Shown here: in pieces, positions 1-5,873 of the stretch
Position numbering within the stretch: the first letter of the stretch is position 1
Layout of the letters: every line of letters starts with the position of its first letter
Assembly: GCA_043813215.1 (NCBI GenBank)
Contig: JBDRLH010000032.1
Coordinates: 1-6,742, forward strand
DNA from: JBDRLH01 sp043813215
GTDB lineage: Bacteria; Patescibacteriota; Minisyncoccia; Minisyncoccales; JAQTPW01
Length of the DNA stretch: 6,742 bases
Direction of reading: 5' to 3'
Position numbers and translations under genes: made by a program
The notes under the pieces: generated by a model
Databases searched by the model: none
The model's input: only the letters and a program-made list of their open reading frames with translations
What the model was told of the DNA's origin: nothing

Positions 1-2
1 TC

Positions 3-38
3 TCTGTCACTGGCGCAAGCAATCCTTTTGCCAAGTAG
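3..38 (+). CDS. Possible 3' end of a convergent gene (partial)
   Basis: Frame 3 of the plus strand reads SVTGASNPFAK then TAG at 36-38, which looks like a natural C-terminus and lies about 28 nt before a hairpin followed by a T-run. The other two plus frames are also open at the edge (stops at 52-54 and 77-79), so the choice of frame rests on composition and on the distance to the terminator only. Too short for any functional call; the gene body is outside the window. Confidence 0.25.
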   Translation, partial: SVTGASNPFAK

Positions 39-61
39 AGTATTTTCGCTTTAGCGATTTT

Positions 62-89
62 AAAGCCGCCATCACATGATGGCGGTTTT
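62..89. terminator. Hairpin terminator, probably shared by convergent genes
   Basis: CCGCCATCA at 66-74 pairs perfectly with TGATGGCGG at 77-85. In practice this is an 8-bp stem with a 4-nt loop. On the plus strand it is followed by TTTTGTTG, the usual form of an intrinsic terminator. On the minus strand it lies about 30 nt after the zinc-finger gene's stop and is followed by CTTTAAAAT, a weaker U-tract, so it may serve both directions. A smaller inverted repeat (TCGCT/AGCGA, 46-57) lies beside it. Confidence 0.65.
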
Positions 90-114
90 GTTGAAGATGT
101 TTTCGATTCGCAAA

Positions 115-492
115 TTATTTATTATTGCCGCAGTCAAAGCAGAACCTTGATTCCGGCGAGATGTTGAGGCGATCAAGGGGTATCTCTTTTTGACAGCTTT
201 CACAGACGCCGTATTTGCCGTTTTTCATCTTTTCTAAGGCCAGATTGATATTCTGGATTTTTATTTCCATGCTGTGTTCCTGGGGCAAAAGGGTGCTGTA
301 TTCTTCAACTTCGTCGGCGGCCGCTTCCAAGCCGGCACTTCCAGAAACATTGCTGTCAAGTTTTGGAAAGCGCGTATCCCAGTCGCCTTTCATGTTCTCA
401 TCCTTGGTGGCGAATTTTTTAAGCTGTTCTTCAAGGGCTATTTTTTCTTTTTCCAGTTTTTGCTTCAGTTCTTCTATGTTTTTTTTATCCAT
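115..492 (-). CDS. DksA/TraR-family C4 zinc-finger protein
   Basis: A 125-residue protein. A charged helical N-terminus (about 3-30) leads to a polar middle (31-70), a second helix (about 74-91) and a C-terminal four-cysteine zinc finger, C97-x2-C100 and C118-x2-C121, with the YGVCESC and RFCFDC contexts typical of the DksA/TraR family. Family members bind RNA polymerase through the secondary channel and alter transcription initiation. The coiled-coil tip of canonical DksA carries a DxxDxA motif, which I do not see here; the corresponding stretch is acidic (AAADEVEEY, 57-65), so the mode of action may differ and calling it dksA would be overreach. The ATG at 492 lies 10 nt after the stop of the coiled-coil gene, so the two are probably co-transcribed. 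No Shine-Dalgarno sequence precedes it. Family assignment is firm; regulatory function is inferred. Confidence 0.88.
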   Translation of the reverse strand: MDKKNIEELKQKLEKEKIALEEQLKKFATKDENMKGDWDTRFPKLDSNVSGSAGLEAAADEVEEYSTLLPQEHSMEIKIQNINLALEKMKNGKYGVCESCQKEIPLDRLNISPESRFCFDCGNNK

Positions 493-502
493 ATGATAGT
501 TG

Positions 503-2098
503 TTATTTATTAATTACCAAGTACCAATACCAAAAAATGGCGACAAAGAATATGATGGCGCAGGTCAAAACAACAAGAACGAATCTCACCCAGATTTTTT
601 CCAGCAGAGATTGTTTTTTGTGCAGGGAAGTTATGGGTTCCCGGTTTTGCCGGTAACTTTTTATCGTTGCTTCCCGCAAAAGAGCCGCTTCTTTATTTTC
701 CAATTCCTGGGTTCTTTCTAAGAAGATTTTTCTGGCAATTTCTTCTTTATCAAGAAGAGTTTTTGGCTGTTCTTCCTCTTTTTTTTCATCAAATTCCGTT
801 TCCGGCTTTATCCAAATTTGAGCCGGCCTTTGAGGAGGATTTTGCTGCTCTGCCGGTTCTATTTTTGGCGGGACCGGTTCTGGCGAGATTTCTTTTTGGA
901 TTTCTTTTTGAAAATTTTCCGAAGCGACTGGTTTGATCTGGGAATCTATTTCTTCTAGCCTGCTTTTTATGGTATCTCTGCGCTTTTTTAATTCTTTTTG
1001 GCTGGTTTCGATTTTTTTTAACTCCGAGCCGGCATTATTGTTTTCTATCTCTTTTGCCCACCTGCTTTTTTCCAGTTCAGCTCTTTTTTGTTCTGCTTGC
1101 TGGCGCTCTTGTTCTGTTTTTCTTTTTTCTTGGGGGTCGGCGGTCGCGTCTTCTTTTTGTTCAAGCTGTTTTATGGCCTCTTCGGTATTTTTTTCATTTT
1201 CTAAAATTATCCGCAAATTATCGGCAATTTTGTTTTTCTGCGTCAGCTTGCTGTTTTTTTCGTCTTCTATGGACGGCCAGTCGGTCTCCAGGGTTTTGAG
1301 TTCTTTTTCCAGCCGTATTTTTTCTTCCCTCAACTCTTGTTCCTTTTCTTTTTTTTCAATTAATTCCTTTTGTTTTTCTATTTCATTTTGTTCGGATAAA
1401 GCTTTTTGCAAATCCAGGTCGATTTTTTTCAATTCATTCTGGCAGCTATTTATGTCTTCTTCTGTGCCCCACCTTTCTCTTTCGATTGTTTCTCTTTGTT
1501 TTTCTATGCCCCATCTTTCTTGTTCAATCTTTCTTTTTTCTTCCGCTTCGGCGGCTTTTGATTCCTTTTCCTCGATTGTTTTTTTCTTGGCCTCGATTAT
1601 TCTTTCTTTTTCGTAGATGGGCGCCAAACCCAGCTTCAGATTATCGGCTTCGGCTGTGAGTTGGTTTTTTTTCTCTCTTAAAGATTGTATTTTTAAAGAT
1701 AATTCCTGCAGAGTTTTTTCTATTTGACTTTTTTGCTCAATGGCGTCGGATGCCTCCGGCATTATTTTTTGTTCTGCGGATTGTTCTTGCGGCGTCTCCC
1801 CGGTTGGTAGATTTTCCGGAGCAGATTTTATCTCCGGCGGCTTTATTATGGTTGGCTCCTCTGTTTTTACTTTTTCTTTGTCTTCTGAAGCCTTCTTGTC
1901 CGCCGTAGTTTTGACAGGGGTAAAAGAGAATTCTTCCTTTTCGACTTCCATGCCTGTGATTTTTTCTCTTTTCCTTTGCACTCCTTCTTCGCGAATCCTA
2001 TTGATTTCTTTCTGCATTGTCTTGATTTCTTCGCGACGCAAAAACTCCTTTTTTTCTGAAGGCGGCTGGTTTGTCGGAGGTGTTTTCTGATTTGGCAT
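503..2098 (-). CDS. Long coiled-coil protein with C-terminal membrane anchor
   Basis: I do not recognise a named family. The 531-residue product is very rich in Glu, Lys and Gln. In order: a charged helix (about 16-48), a low-complexity Pro/Glu linker (about 52-115), long heptad-like coiled coil (about 120-390) interrupted near Pro160 and Pro275, a Pro-rich linker (about 404-428), a short helix (about 448-480), and one hydrophobic helix (about 503-526) ending four residues before the C-terminus. With no signal peptide this suggests a tail-anchored protein whose coil lies in the cytoplasm. Residues 187-226 and 324-363 are an ungapped duplication with 20 of 40 identities, sharing EKRK, EQER, RW and ELKKI. 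Tryptophans at 196, 210 and 346 sit in matching ERW/SRW contexts, 196 and 210 being exactly two heptads apart. It starts 75 nt after pnp, without a Shine-Dalgarno sequence, and the zinc-finger gene follows 10 nt after its stop. A scaffold or cell-envelope role is possible, but function is unknown. Confidence 0.85.
   Translation of the reverse strand: MPNQKTPPTNQPPSEKKEFLRREEIKTMQKEINRIREEGVQRKREKITGMEVEKEEFSFTPVKTTADKKASEDKEKVKTEEPTIIKPPEIKSAPENLPTGETPQEQSAEQKIMPEASDAIEQKSQIEKTLQELSLKIQSLREKKNQLTAEADNLKLGLAPIYEKERIIEAKKKTIEEKESKAAEAEEKRKIEQERWGIEKQRETIERERWGTEEDINSCQNELKKIDLDLQKALSEQNEIEKQKELIEKKEKEQELREEKIRLEKELKTLETDWPSIEDEKNSKLTQKNKIADNLRIILENEKNTEEAIKQLEQKEDATADPQEKRKTEQERQQAEQKRAELEKSRWAKEIENNNAGSELKKIETSQKELKKRRDTIKSRLEEIDSQIKPVASENFQKEIQKEISPEPVPPKIEPAEQQNPPQRPAQIWIKPETEFDEKKEEEQPKTLLDKEEIARKIFLERTQELENKEAALLREATIKSYRQNREPITSLHKKQSLLEKIWVRFVLVVLTCAIIFFVAIFWYWYLVINK
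1010..1129 (-). repeat. Internal repeat copy B of the coiled-coil gene (residues 324-363)
   Basis: Second copy of the 40-residue unit. Copy A has two tryptophans two heptads apart (W196, W210); copy B keeps only the second (W346), with Gln in place of the first. That pattern fits an old, diverged duplication. Confidence 0.6.
1421..1540 (-). repeat. Internal repeat copy A of the coiled-coil gene (residues 187-226)
   Basis: Encodes 40 residues that align without gaps to residues 324-363 (1010-1129), with 20 identities including EKRK at the start and ELKKI at the end. The offset is 137 residues. Shared low-complexity coiled-coil composition accounts for part of the match, but the conserved RW pair and the identical borders favour a true duplication. 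Confidence 0.6.
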
Positions 2099-2106
2099 AA
2101 TTATTT

Positions 2107-2136
2107 TTTATAATTTTTATCCCTTTGAGATGGAAA
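2107..2136 (-). promoter_or_regulatory. Weak candidate promoter for the coiled-coil gene
   Basis: On the minus strand TTTCCA (2136-2131, 4 of 6 to TTGACA) is followed after 18 nt by TATAAA (2112-2107). Transcription would start near 2100, only about 2 nt before the ATG at 2098, which would give an almost leaderless mRNA. That fits the absence of a Shine-Dalgarno sequence, but the region is so A/T-rich that chance matches are expected. Confidence 0.25.
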
Positions 2137-2167
2137 TTATCTGAGGGATATTTTCCAAAAAATATCC
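2118..2167 (-). other. Two overlapping, mutually exclusive hairpins after pnp
   Basis: Read on the minus strand, GGATATTTT-TTGG-AAAATATCC (2167-2146) is a perfect 9-bp stem. Its 3' arm overlaps the 5' arm of a second structure, TATCCCT (2150-2144) pairing with AGGGATA (2124-2118), which has a nested AGAT/ATCT stem inside. Both cannot form at once. Neither is followed by a clean U-run, so a 3'-end-stabilising or processing structure for the pnp mRNA is as likely as a terminator. Confidence 0.45.
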
Positions 2168-2173
2168 AGAAAG

Positions 2174-4276
2174 CTATTTTTGCCTTTGAGCTTCTTTTAA
2201 TGAGAGATTTATTCTGCCCTGCTCGTCTATTTCGATGACTTTTACGGGTATCATTTGCCCTATTTTGACGATATCTTCAACTTTGTTGACCCGGTAGTTC
2301 GCCAATTGGGAAATATGGACCAAGCCCTCCTGGCCCGGCAATATTTCTACAAAAGCGCCAAAGGCCATGATTCTTTTTATCTTGCCCTGAAAGATTTCTC
2401 CGACCTGAATTTCTCTGGTGATGTTTTCTATCCATTCTTTGGCCTTTCTGCCGGCTTCTTCTTTTTCGGCGGTAATTAAGATTTTCCCAGAATCTTCAAT
2501 GTCAATCTGCACCTCGCACTCGTCAATGATTTCGTTGATGATTTTCCCGCCGGGACCTATCACCTCCCTTATTTTATCAGGATTAATCTGCATTGTTATA
2601 ATTCTGGGCGCAAAAGGAGAAAGTTCTGACCTGGGTTTTGATATTGCTTTTTCCATTTCGCCCAAAATTTTAATCCTGGCTTTTTTTGCCGCCTCCAGAG
2701 ACTCCTTTAAAATGTTTTCGTTTATGCCTTTTATTTTGACATCCATTTGAATGGCCAGGATGCCGTCTTTTGTTCCGGCCACCTTAAAATCCATATCTCC
2801 GTGAGAGTCCTCGGGCCCTTGGATGTCGGTTAATATTTTATATCTGCCGCTTCCGTCGGTCATAACTCCCAGGGCAATGCCCGCCGCCGCTTTTTTAATC
2901 GGAACGCCGGCGTCCATCAACGCCAAAGAAGAGGCTGAAACCGAGGCCATCGAAGAAGATCCGTTTGATGAGATTATTTCCGACACCACCCTTATGGTGT
3001 AGGGAAATTCTTCAAAAGACGGTATTAAGGGCAACAAGGCTTTTTCTACAAGGAGTCCGTGGCCAATTTCTCTTCTGCCGGGACCGCGCATCGGTTTTGT
3101 TTCTCCCGAAGAATAGGGCGGAAAATTATAATGATGCATAAATCTTTTTTTCCCGACAGATTCCATGCCCTCCAAAAGTTGCTGGTCTCCGGGAGCTCCC
3201 AAGGTTAAAATAGACAGGGCTTTTGTCTGGCCTCGGCAAAAAAGAGCAGAGCCGTGCGTCCTGGGAAGCAGAGCGACTTCGCAGCTTATTTCTCTCACCT
3301 GGTCAAGCTTTCTCCCGTCAACCCGCTTTTCGTTGTTTATCACATTTTCCTGCAGGATTCTTTCCACTTCCCGCTCAAGAAAGTTTTTTACATAATTTAT
3401 TTTTTCGGGCTCTTTATGTTTTTCTTCAATAAAGGAAAAAAGATCATTTTCTACTTTTTCGGTTTCTTTTTTGCGGGTTATTTTGTCTTTTTGAAAGAGA
3501 GCTGTTTCTAAGTTTTGTCCCAAGAATTCTTTTATTTCTTTTTCCAATTCAGCGTCTTTTTCGGGGGCTTTGATGACGGCTTTTTCTTTGCCGATTTTTT
3601 TAATGATTTCATTTTGAAAATCCAGTAATTTTTGCAGATCTTTTTTTGCGAAATCTACGGCTTCAAGAATCGATTTTTCCTCAGCTTCTTCAAAATGGCT
3701 TTCAATCATATTAAGCAAAATTTCGTTTGATTCTCGGGTCGCCGCAAAAAGAAGATCAAACTGGCTTTTTTCTCTCTCGGCGTAAGCGGGGTTTAAAATA
3801 AAGCCCTTTTCGGTTTTGCCGACTCGGGCGGCGGCTATCGGCCCTGCCCAGGGAATGTCGGAAATTGACAAGGCAAGCGAGCCAGCAAGCAGGCCTATCA
3901 AATCAGGATCATTCTCGGCATCCCAGGAAAGCACGGTTATCACCACTTGGATTTCTCTGAATAAATTTTTTGGGAAAAGAGGCCTGATGGCTCTGTCAAT
4001 CAACCTTGAGTTGCAGATGGCTTTGTCCGAAGGTTTTGACTCTCTTTTTGAATAACGCGAGCCGCGGATTTTTCCTGCGGCATAATATTTTTCTTCATAT
4101 TCAACGGTTAGGGGAAAAAAATCGGCACCGTCTTTTTCGGCTTTTGACATGACGCAGGTAGCCAAGAGTTCCGTGTCGCCGTACCTGACCAAAGCGTCGC
4201 CGTTGGCTTGTTCGGCAAGCTTTCCCGTTATTACTTCTAAAATTTTACCGCCTAATTCTAGGCTGAATTTTTCCAC
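2174..4276 (-). CDS. pnp: Polyribonucleotide nucleotidyltransferase (PNPase)
   Basis: PNPase degrades RNA 3' to 5' by phosphorolysis, releasing nucleoside diphosphates, and works as a cytoplasmic trimer. The 700 residues are full length (E. coli has 711). Order: first RNase PH core (about 9-140), linker and helical domain (about 205-318), catalytic second RNase PH core starting at RVDGR (318-322), KH domain (about 555-615) with its GPGG loop at 574-577, and S1 domain (about 625-695). The active-site residues equivalent to E. coli D486, D492 and K494 are present as D490, D496 and K498 in the GDMDFKVAG context. The RNA-contact loop near 72-83 is of the KRE-x-KPS type rather than FFRR, an ordinary variant. 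The start is GTG: an in-frame stop lies four codons upstream and no other start codon lies between. It begins 1 nt after the nuclease gene's TAA, without a Shine-Dalgarno sequence, so translation is probably coupled. Confidence 0.98.
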   Translation of the reverse strand: MEKFSLELGGKILEVITGKLAEQANGDALVRYGDTELLATCVMSKAEKDGADFFPLTVEYEEKYYAAGKIRGSRYSKRESKPSDKAICNSRLIDRAIRPLFPKNLFREIQVVITVLSWDAENDPDLIGLLAGSLALSISDIPWAGPIAAARVGKTEKGFILNPAYAEREKSQFDLLFAATRESNEILLNMIESHFEEAEEKSILEAVDFAKKDLQKLLDFQNEIIKKIGKEKAVIKAPEKDAELEKEIKEFLGQNLETALFQKDKITRKKETEKVENDLFSFIEEKHKEPEKINYVKNFLEREVERILQENVINNEKRVDGRKLDQVREISCEVALLPRTHGSALFCRGQTKALSILTLGAPGDQQLLEGMESVGKKRFMHHYNFPPYSSGETKPMRGPGRREIGHGLLVEKALLPLIPSFEEFPYTIRVVSEIISSNGSSSMASVSASSLALMDAGVPIKKAAAGIALGVMTDGSGRYKILTDIQGPEDSHGDMDFKVAGTKDGILAIQMDVKIKGINENILKESLEAAKKARIKILGEMEKAISKPRSELSPFAPRIITMQINPDKIREVIGPGGKIINEIIDECEVQIDIEDSGKILITAEKEEAGRKAKEWIENITREIQVGEIFQGKIKRIMAFGAFVEILPGQEGLVHISQLANYRVNKVEDIVKIGQMIPVKVIEIDEQGRINLSLKEAQRQK

Positions 4277-4277
4277 T

Positions 4278-4784
4278 TTACTTTTTTAATAAAAATTTTT
4301 CCGGAGTTTTTTCCAAATCAATAAATTCGTCAACCACTTCTCTTAATTTTGAAGAAGCTGATCTGCCGAAAGCCATCACCTCCACTCTTTTTCCCTGATT
4401 TTTCAAGTATTCTATCAGTTGGATAAAGTCTCCGTCGCCCGAAACCAGGATGATGGTGTCTATGGTCGGGCTGATTCTCACCGCGTCAATGGAAATGCCG
4501 ACATCCCAGTCGGCTTTTTTCAGTCCTCCGTAATATTCCTGCAGATCCCTGACCCTCATTTCAAAGCCTAGTTTCGTCAGGGCTTCGAAAAAAGGTTTTT
4601 CTTCGCCGGTCTTTGTCCTGACGACGTAAGCAAAGGCCCTGATTAGCTTTCTGCCGAAAATCGCTTCCTTTAAAATTTCGGCAAAATTAACTTTCGCTTG
4701 AAAAAGATTTTTAGCCGAGTGATACATGTTCTGGACGTCTATCAGCACGGCTATTCTCTGTTCTTTGTGTTTTTGCAGGTTCAT
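4278..4784 (-). CDS. NYN (LabA/DUF88-like) PIN-fold nuclease domain protein
   Basis: A 168-residue single-domain protein. The N-terminal strand IAVLIDVQN places D16 and N19 at the usual first metal site. ADWDVGISIDAVR (91-103) supplies D92, D94 and D100, and VSGDGDF (114-120) supplies D117 and D119, the standard closing acidic motif of NYN domains. These are PIN-like folds, many of which cleave RNA with Mg2+ or Mn2+. The RVEVMAFG strand (133-140) and a C-terminal helix complete the fold. Its ATG overlaps the TGA of rpsO (ATGA, 4781-4784), and its TAA is 1 nt from the pnp start, so it is locked into an rpsO-pnp operon. I infer a role in RNA processing or decay alongside PNPase. The substrate is unknown, and this sub-group could also be a regulatory rather than nucleolytic protein. 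Confidence 0.9.
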   Translation of the reverse strand: MNLQKHKEQRIAVLIDVQNMYHSAKNLFQAKVNFAEILKEAIFGRKLIRAFAYVVRTKTGEEKPFFEALTKLGFEMRVRDLQEYYGGLKKADWDVGISIDAVRISPTIDTIILVSGDGDFIQLIEYLKNQGKRVEVMAFGRSASSKLREVVDEFIDLEKTPEKFLLKK

Positions 4785-5047
4785 TTTTTGAGCCCTATTT
4801 TTTTGACGACTGAGTTATATTTTCTGGCACTTTCCTGTTTGAGGTTATTTAAAAATTTTTTCCTTCTGGAGACCATTTTAAGCAATCCTCTTTTTGAATG
4901 GAAGTCTTTGGGGTGAGTTTTTAAATGAAGCAAAAGCCTTTTTATCTCTTCGGTTAATAGGGCTATCTGAACCTCACAAGATCCGGTGTCGGTTTCGTGA
5001 AGTTTGTAATCTTTGATTGTTTTTGTTTTTTCTTCTGGTGTCAACAT
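4781..5047 (-). CDS. rpsO: 30S ribosomal protein S15
   Basis: An 88-residue protein, the usual size for S15, which binds the three-way junction of 16S rRNA helices 20-22 early in 30S assembly. Family signature residues are clear: HETDTGSCEVQIALLT (17-32), the HLKTHPKDFHSKRGLL run (41-56) and the basic RRKKFLNNL (61-69). The ATG at 5047 is the natural start. The preceding sequence is A/T-rich with no Shine-Dalgarno sequence. It ends in TGA, overlapping the next gene's ATG by 4 nt. It heads the operon rpsO-NYN-pnp. S15 commonly represses its own mRNA in other bacteria, and two hairpins sit in the leader here, but their fit to known S15 sites is untested. Confidence 0.98.
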   Translation of the reverse strand: MLTPEEKTKTIKDYKLHETDTGSCEVQIALLTEEIKRLLLHLKTHPKDFHSKRGLLKMVSRRKKFLNNLKQESARKYNSVVKKIGLKK

Positions 5048-5055
5048 ATTTTATA

Positions 5056-5091
5056 TATTATCAGAATTATAATAATCCCGCAAGGTGCGGG
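5056..5091 (-). promoter_or_regulatory. Structured leader of rpsO (candidate S15 autoregulatory site)
   Basis: On the minus strand CCCGCA-CCT-TGCGGG (5091-5077) forms a 6-bp GC-rich hairpin. It is followed by TATTAT-(7 nt)-ATAATA (5074-5056), a 6-bp A/U hairpin ending 8 nt before the ATG. If transcription starts near 5095, both lie in the 5' untranslated region. Two adjacent hairpins before rpsO recall known S15 leader elements, but I cannot identify a specific S15-binding motif, so the regulatory role is inferred. The stretch also contains a perfect TATAAT (5071-5066), so an additional promoter here cannot be excluded. Confidence 0.4.
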
Positions 5092-5101
5092 AATGCCAGA
5101 T

Positions 5102-5129
5102 ACTATAGCACTGATTATTAAAAAAGCAA
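5102..5129 (-). promoter_or_regulatory. Extended -10 promoter of the rpsO operon
   Basis: On the minus strand TTGCTT (5129-5124) is followed after 16 nt by TATAGT (5107-5102, 5 of 6 to consensus). The TG of an extended -10 element (TGCTATAGT) sits at 5110-5109. The predicted start is near 5095, giving a leader of about 48 nt. It lies downstream of the palindromic terminator, as expected for an independent operon promoter. Confidence 0.55.
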
Positions 5130-5142
5130 AGTCCGACCAATT

Positions 5143-5170
5143 AAAAAAGGAACGCCATGGCGTTCCTTTT
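5143..5170. terminator. Palindromic bidirectional terminator
   Basis: GGAACGCCATGGCGTTCC (5149-5166) is a perfect palindrome, extended by flanking AAAA and TTTT to 26 bp (5145-5170). On the minus strand the stem is followed by six T, about 20 nt after the stop of the PQ-loop gene. That makes a strong intrinsic terminator separating it from the rpsO operon. On the plus strand the stem is followed by TTTTGTTTT, so it would also stop antisense transcripts leaving the rpsO region. Confidence 0.85.
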
Positions 5171-5186
5171 GTTTTAGTAAAGCTGA

Positions 5187-5837
5187 TTAAACGCTTGCCG
5201 GGGATAATTTTTGTTGTTGGAGATGCCTTAGCCAGGCGGCACTTACGGCCAGCCAGGTAATTTCATTTACCGTTTCGGCAAGAAGCAGGACTACAGAATT
5301 AATATCCCAGCCGGTCGCGATATTGGCTATGACAAGCTGGCTGATGCGGAAAAGATTAAACAAATTGAAGGCAGCCACGAAAATTGCCGATAACCCTGAA
5401 TGGCCTTCTTTCATAACCCTGGGGACTAAAAAACCCTGAGGGGCGGCTTTTAAAGCGATAGCCAGGATCATTCTGTTAATGGGGGTGATTGCTCCTTCTA
5501 TGATGAATAATGCCGCGCCTAAGACGACGCCGGGAAGCACTATTACCAAGGAGGAGTTATCTCCTTTGGTCCAATCCCGCTTTTTAATTAAGCGAAGCAA
5601 AAGAAGGGCGGTATAGCCGGCTACGGCCAATAGATAAATGATTATAATTTGTTGCGTCGCCTGAGTCGGTTTCAGCGCTTGCGCGATCGAGCTTTGCCAA
5701 AGCAATATGGCAAAGTATAGGTCCGAGAACAGAAAGAAGGAAATACTCGTCCCTTTGACTTCTTTGAGCATTTTGGTAAATTGGGATGTCACCAGGACTA
5801 AGATAAAAGTCACCTGTATCCAGAACAAGATATCCAT
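5187..5837 (-). CDS. Seven-helix membrane protein with two PQ-loop repeats (SWEET-like layout)
   Basis: A 216-residue, strongly hydrophobic inner-membrane protein. I see helices at about 4-18, 31-52, 63-83, 97-116, 119-137, 148-171 and 180-204. The first-to-second helix turn reads SQ at 18-19, then K22, K25, K28, G29, S31 and S33, with W47 in the next helix. The fifth-to-sixth helix turn reads PQ at 133-134, then R140, K143, G148 and S150. Both match the PQ-loop pattern (PQ, spaced basic residues, then G-x-S), the first with Ser in place of Pro. Two three-helix units joined by one helix is the 3+1+3 plan of SWEET sugar transporters; PQ-loop proteins also include amino-acid exporters and receptors. 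Transport is inferred and the substrate unknown. It has its own promoter and a strong ribosome binding site, and ends before a terminator, so it is probably monocistronic. Family-level confidence is moderate. Confidence 0.72.
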   Translation of the reverse strand: MDILFWIQVTFILVLVTSQFTKMLKEVKGTSISFFLFSDLYFAILLWQSSIAQALKPTQATQQIIIIYLLAVAGYTALLLLRLIKKRDWTKGDNSSLVIVLPGVVLGAALFIIEGAITPINRMILAIALKAAPQGFLVPRVMKEGHSGLSAIFVAAFNLFNLFRISQLVIANIATGWDINSVVLLLAETVNEITWLAVSAAWLRHLQQQKLSPASV

Positions 5838-5840
5838 TTT

Positions 5841-5848
5841 TCACCTCC
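5841..5848 (-). promoter_or_regulatory. Strong ribosome binding site of the PQ-loop gene
   Basis: GGAGGTGA on the minus strand, with 6 nt between GGAGG and the ATG at 5837. It fixes the start codon and rules out the out-of-frame ATG at 5850-5848, which overlaps the first base of the motif. It is the only clear Shine-Dalgarno sequence in the window. Confidence 0.85.
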
Positions 5849-5873
5849 AAAATGAAAATATGAGAAAGAGCAG

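Noticed and set aside
1..114. Additional RNA gene or CRISPR-like repeat at the left edge
   Set aside because: Only two short inverted repeats are present; there is no cloverleaf, no repeated units and no conserved RNA motif.
933..1616. Long plus-strand open frame of 227 codons inside the coiled-coil gene
   Set aside because: It is the antisense shadow of an E/K-rich gene: low-complexity Ser/Phe/Leu product caused by TTT/TTC/TCT runs, with no start signal or family resemblance.
900..2100. Extreme pyrimidine richness of the plus strand
   Set aside because: Fully explained by a minus-strand gene rich in Glu, Lys and Gln codons; no triplex-like mirror repeat was needed to account for it.
4781..4784. 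UGA recoding (Gracilibacteria/SR1-type code)
   Set aside because: rpsO ends at this TGA at the normal S15 length, and tryptophan and glycine use elsewhere needs no recoding.
5145..5170. 26-bp perfect palindrome as an operator or recombination site
   Set aside because: Its place after a stop codon, with T-runs on both strands, is explained by a bidirectional terminator.
5584..5850. Minus-strand 88-codon frame starting at the ATG at 5850
   Set aside because: It overlaps the PQ-loop gene out of frame, its ATG abuts the ribosome binding site, and the product has no coherent features.
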